Shown: in pieces, positions 61,801 to 64,000 of the stretch
Layout of the letters: each line of letters starts with the position of its first letter
How positions within the stretch are numbered: position 1 is the first letter of the stretch
Assembly (NCBI GenBank): GCA_002786025.1
Contig: NHNW01000024.1
Coordinates: forward strand, 62,001 to 126,000
From: Zasmidium citrigriseum
Lineage: Eukaryota; Ascomycota; Dothideomycetes; Mycosphaerellales; Mycosphaerellaceae
DNA: 64,000 bases
Direction of reading: 5' to 3'
Notes under the pieces: generated by a model
The model's input: only the letters and a program-made list of their open reading frames with translations
Databases searched by the model: none
Told to the model about the DNA's origin: nothing
Made by a program: the position numbers and the translations under genes

Positions 61801-63435
61801 ATGGCTCGTGGCAGCGCCTGGTATACGTTCGGAGTGGCGGTTTTCGCCGCCATCGGCACATTCTTCTTCGGCTTCGACACCGGAATCGCTACGACGACAA
61901 TCGCGCATCAATCATGGATCGAGTACATGGGCCATCCTTCCAATGGACTCACTGGAGCCGTCGTGGCTGTCTACATCGCTGGCGAGGCTGTGGGAGCTCT
62001 TATTCAAACCGCTGTCGGTGACAAGCTTGGACGCATTCGATTCATGCAGATGATGTGTGTCATCGTCACCATTGGCGTGGTCATCCAGACTGCAGCGGTC
62101 AACATGGGCATGTTCCTCGCTGGACGAGTCTTGGCTGGCGTTGCCGTTGGCGGCATGGTCGGTACAGTACCAATCTATCTCTCGGAAATCTCTGCACCAC
62201 ATCAGCGTGGACTCATCGGCGGGATATCAGGCTGCGGCATCAGCTTCGGCACCATGATGAGCAACTGGGTTGGTTTTGCGTGTGGATATGCCCCCTATGG
62301 AGCGGTGCAATGGCGGCTCCCTCTTGGCATCCAGATTCCTTGGGGCATAATCATGTTCATTGGACTCATGACCTTCATGCCAAATTCGCCTCGCCAGCTG
62401 ATACGAACGGGCAAGATTGAACAAGCTCGCATTGAGTTCGTGCGTATCCGAAAGGACCTACATTCTCACGAGGCCCAAGAAGAATTTGCCCTGATGCGAG
62501 CTCAAATTGAGTACGAACAAGAGCGAGAAGTCAAGACCTATGGCGAGATCTTCAAACTTTTCAGGCACAGAGCACTGGCCTCCATCGCTGTCCAGACGAT
62601 GACATCTCTGACTGGTGTGAATGTCATCCAGTACTACCAAAGTATCCTCTATAGATCGCTTGGAATCAACTCGCACACCATCTTGGCCCTTGCTGGCGTA
62701 TACGGCACCGTGGCGTTTCTGAGCAACGCTTTGACAACCCGATACTTGACCGATCAATGGGGCAGACGGAAGATGATCTTGACCGGACTATCTGGCATCA
62801 TTCTGATTGAGATCTATGCGGCAGTCATGCAGAGAGAGTTTCAGAACACCGACAACAGAGTGGGCAAGGGGTTCGCGGTGCTTGGTATCTATCTTTTTGT
62901 TGTTTGCTACTATGGCATGCTCAACAGTACAACTTGGCTATATGGTGAGTGCACCTCAAGAACAATGCTGAAACTGAGGCTGACTTTTCTCCAAGGTGCT
63001 GAGATTCTACCCATGTCTCTTCGAAGCAAAGTCATGGGTCTCGCAGCGGCTTCTCACTTCATCGTTAACGTTGCTAGCAAGTAGCTGACTAGGCTCTGAC
63101 CATGGCTCATGCTAACAAACCTGCAGTAACGGAAGCTGGCCCTTCTGCTTTCGCCAACATTCACGAGAACTACTACTATGTCTTCGTCGTGTGCACCGCC
63201 TTCTTCCTCGTAGTCGCCTGGTTCTACTTCCCGTAAGCATACATTTTCCGCTTTTGTTTACGCTAGGCTAATGGATTGCAGTGAAACGAGACACAAGACG
63301 CTCGAGGAAATTGCTTCAGCATTCGGCGACAAAGTCGTCACCCTCACAGAACGAGAAATCGTTGCCGAACAGACCGTGTTCGAAGGCAAAGCTGCAACAG
63401 GACATATCGAATCAGCCATCGAAGACGACAGATAA
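61801..63435 (+). CDS. MFS sugar transporter (with a GC-AG intron)
   Basis: 12-TM hexose-type transporter of the fungal sugar-porter family, 494 aa. Exons 61801-62944, 62996-63076, 63127-63232, 63282-63435. Introns: 62945-62995 (GTGAGT..AAG, 51 bp so the unspliced frame stays open), 63077-63126 (GCAAGT..CAG, a GC-AG intron), 63233-63281 (GTAAGC..CAG). Motifs: FGFDTGIATTTI in TM1, GDKLGRIRF after TM2, VPIYLSEISAPHQRGLIGG, WRLPLGIQ, MPNSPRQLIRTGK (the P-E-S-PR-x-L loop with Asn for Glu), TGVNVIQYYQSILYRSLG (TM7 sugar-binding) and LTDQWGRRK. The C-terminus ends ETRHKTLEEIASAFGDKVV, the usual PETKG-x-(T/S)-LEEI tail. Substrate unknown. Confidence 0.9.
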
Positions 63436-64000
63436 CCACTTAGCACCCAAATCTTTTTGAAGCTGCTTAGTTCTCATCGAACGAAGCAGGATGAGGTTGG
63501 TAGCTGCCAACTCCAGGCCAACTCTCAAGACACTAGGCGTTTTCCATCTGCCGAAATTGATGGACGCGCGTAAGATTTATCCCACGGTAAAGAAGGTGTT
63601 ATCCAGCCAATCGATGATCAAGTGTCGCATTCGAAAGGCGGACTTGCTGGGACAGATGGAAATGAGAGTAGAACACAAGCCACGACTTCGATCTTTTGTA
63701 AGTGAGTCCATCAGCTGCAATCTTCAGAACCTGAGCATGTCGTGTTCGGCCATTCCCAAGTCTCGCTGCACTTTTCAAGTCCCCAAGTGTCTGTTAAGTG
63801 CCCTAGTCGTCGTTCAGCACGTGTGGGATCGATCTCGAAGAGGGTACCGCAGATTCAAACCATGTCAATCGAGTCCACCAAATCCAGAGCGTCCCCAAGA
63901 GCTCACGTCGAGTACAAAGAGGATAGAAAGAAGGACACAGCGGCTGCCCTATAGTCATTCTAGCAGTCTGTTAGCCTGCGGAGCTGTGGTTGAGAAAGAG
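63436..64000. other. Right-edge sequence without a supportable gene
   Basis: 565 bp downstream of the transporter. A plus-strand ORF at 63742-63954 (70 codons) is Ser/Arg/Lys-rich and unsupported. I see nothing else. Confidence 0.4.

Noticed and set aside
1..64000. tRNA or rRNA genes
   Set aside because: I looked for B-box-like GGTTCGANNCC and cloverleaf contexts and saw none outside coding sequence; a tRNAscan run would be decisive.

Overview
The window is nuclear DNA of a filamentous ascomycete, most likely a Dothideomycete-like Pezizomycotina. The lineage is inferred. What supports it is short GT-AG introns of about 45-70 bp, a HET-domain protein, a NACHT/ankyrin NLR-like receptor, a Zn2Cys6 factor, a CFEM protein, heme-thiolate peroxidases, and a 3.2 kb block with the dinucleotide signature of repeat-induced point mutation (RIP). 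I rebuilt exon structures by joining reading frames at visible splice sites. They are predictions without transcript support.

Layout. 1-9.1 kb holds small-molecule enzymes and a transporter: DUF3237 protein, amidase, DHA1-type MFS transporter, catalase-like heme protein, SIMPL-domain protein. 9.4-16.0 kb holds a very large NLR-like gene with a HeLo-like N-terminus, NACHT and many ankyrin repeats, carrying one apparent frameshift. 16.68-19.92 kb is a saturated RIP block almost devoid of CA and TG, with sharp edges and a nested inverted repeat. 20-24.5 kb holds a small secreted eight-cysteine protein (effector-like) and a large membrane protein. 27.2-36.3 kb is a surface-glycan group: two acyltransferase-3 proteins, a CFEM protein with a His/Gly/Pro-rich tail, an OCH1-like glycosyltransferase and an unidentified type II membrane protein. 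36.3-40.5 kb holds a nitroreductase, a secreted glycosidase and a short Zn2Cys6 factor. 41.2-48.4 kb holds two different heme-thiolate peroxidases flanking decaying orphan sequence (in-frame stops, a 12-nt minisatellite, an orphan ORF). The second peroxidase has a premature TAG.

48.9-59.6 kb resembles a catabolic or detoxification cluster: aldehyde dehydrogenase, Fungal_trans regulator without a zinc cluster, HET protein, FAD phenol-hydroxylase-like monooxygenase (frameshifted), enoyl-CoA hydratase with a PTS1-like C-terminus, and a short-chain dehydrogenase. 60.5-63.4 kb holds a secreted PI-PLC-X-like protein and a sugar transporter with a GC-AG intron.

The most notable points are the RIP block beside the NLR and the secreted Cys-rich gene, the glycan/acyltransferase group, the decay zone between the two peroxidases, and three uses of the rare 5' splice site GTTCGT. 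I found no convincing tRNA, rRNA or CRISPR.
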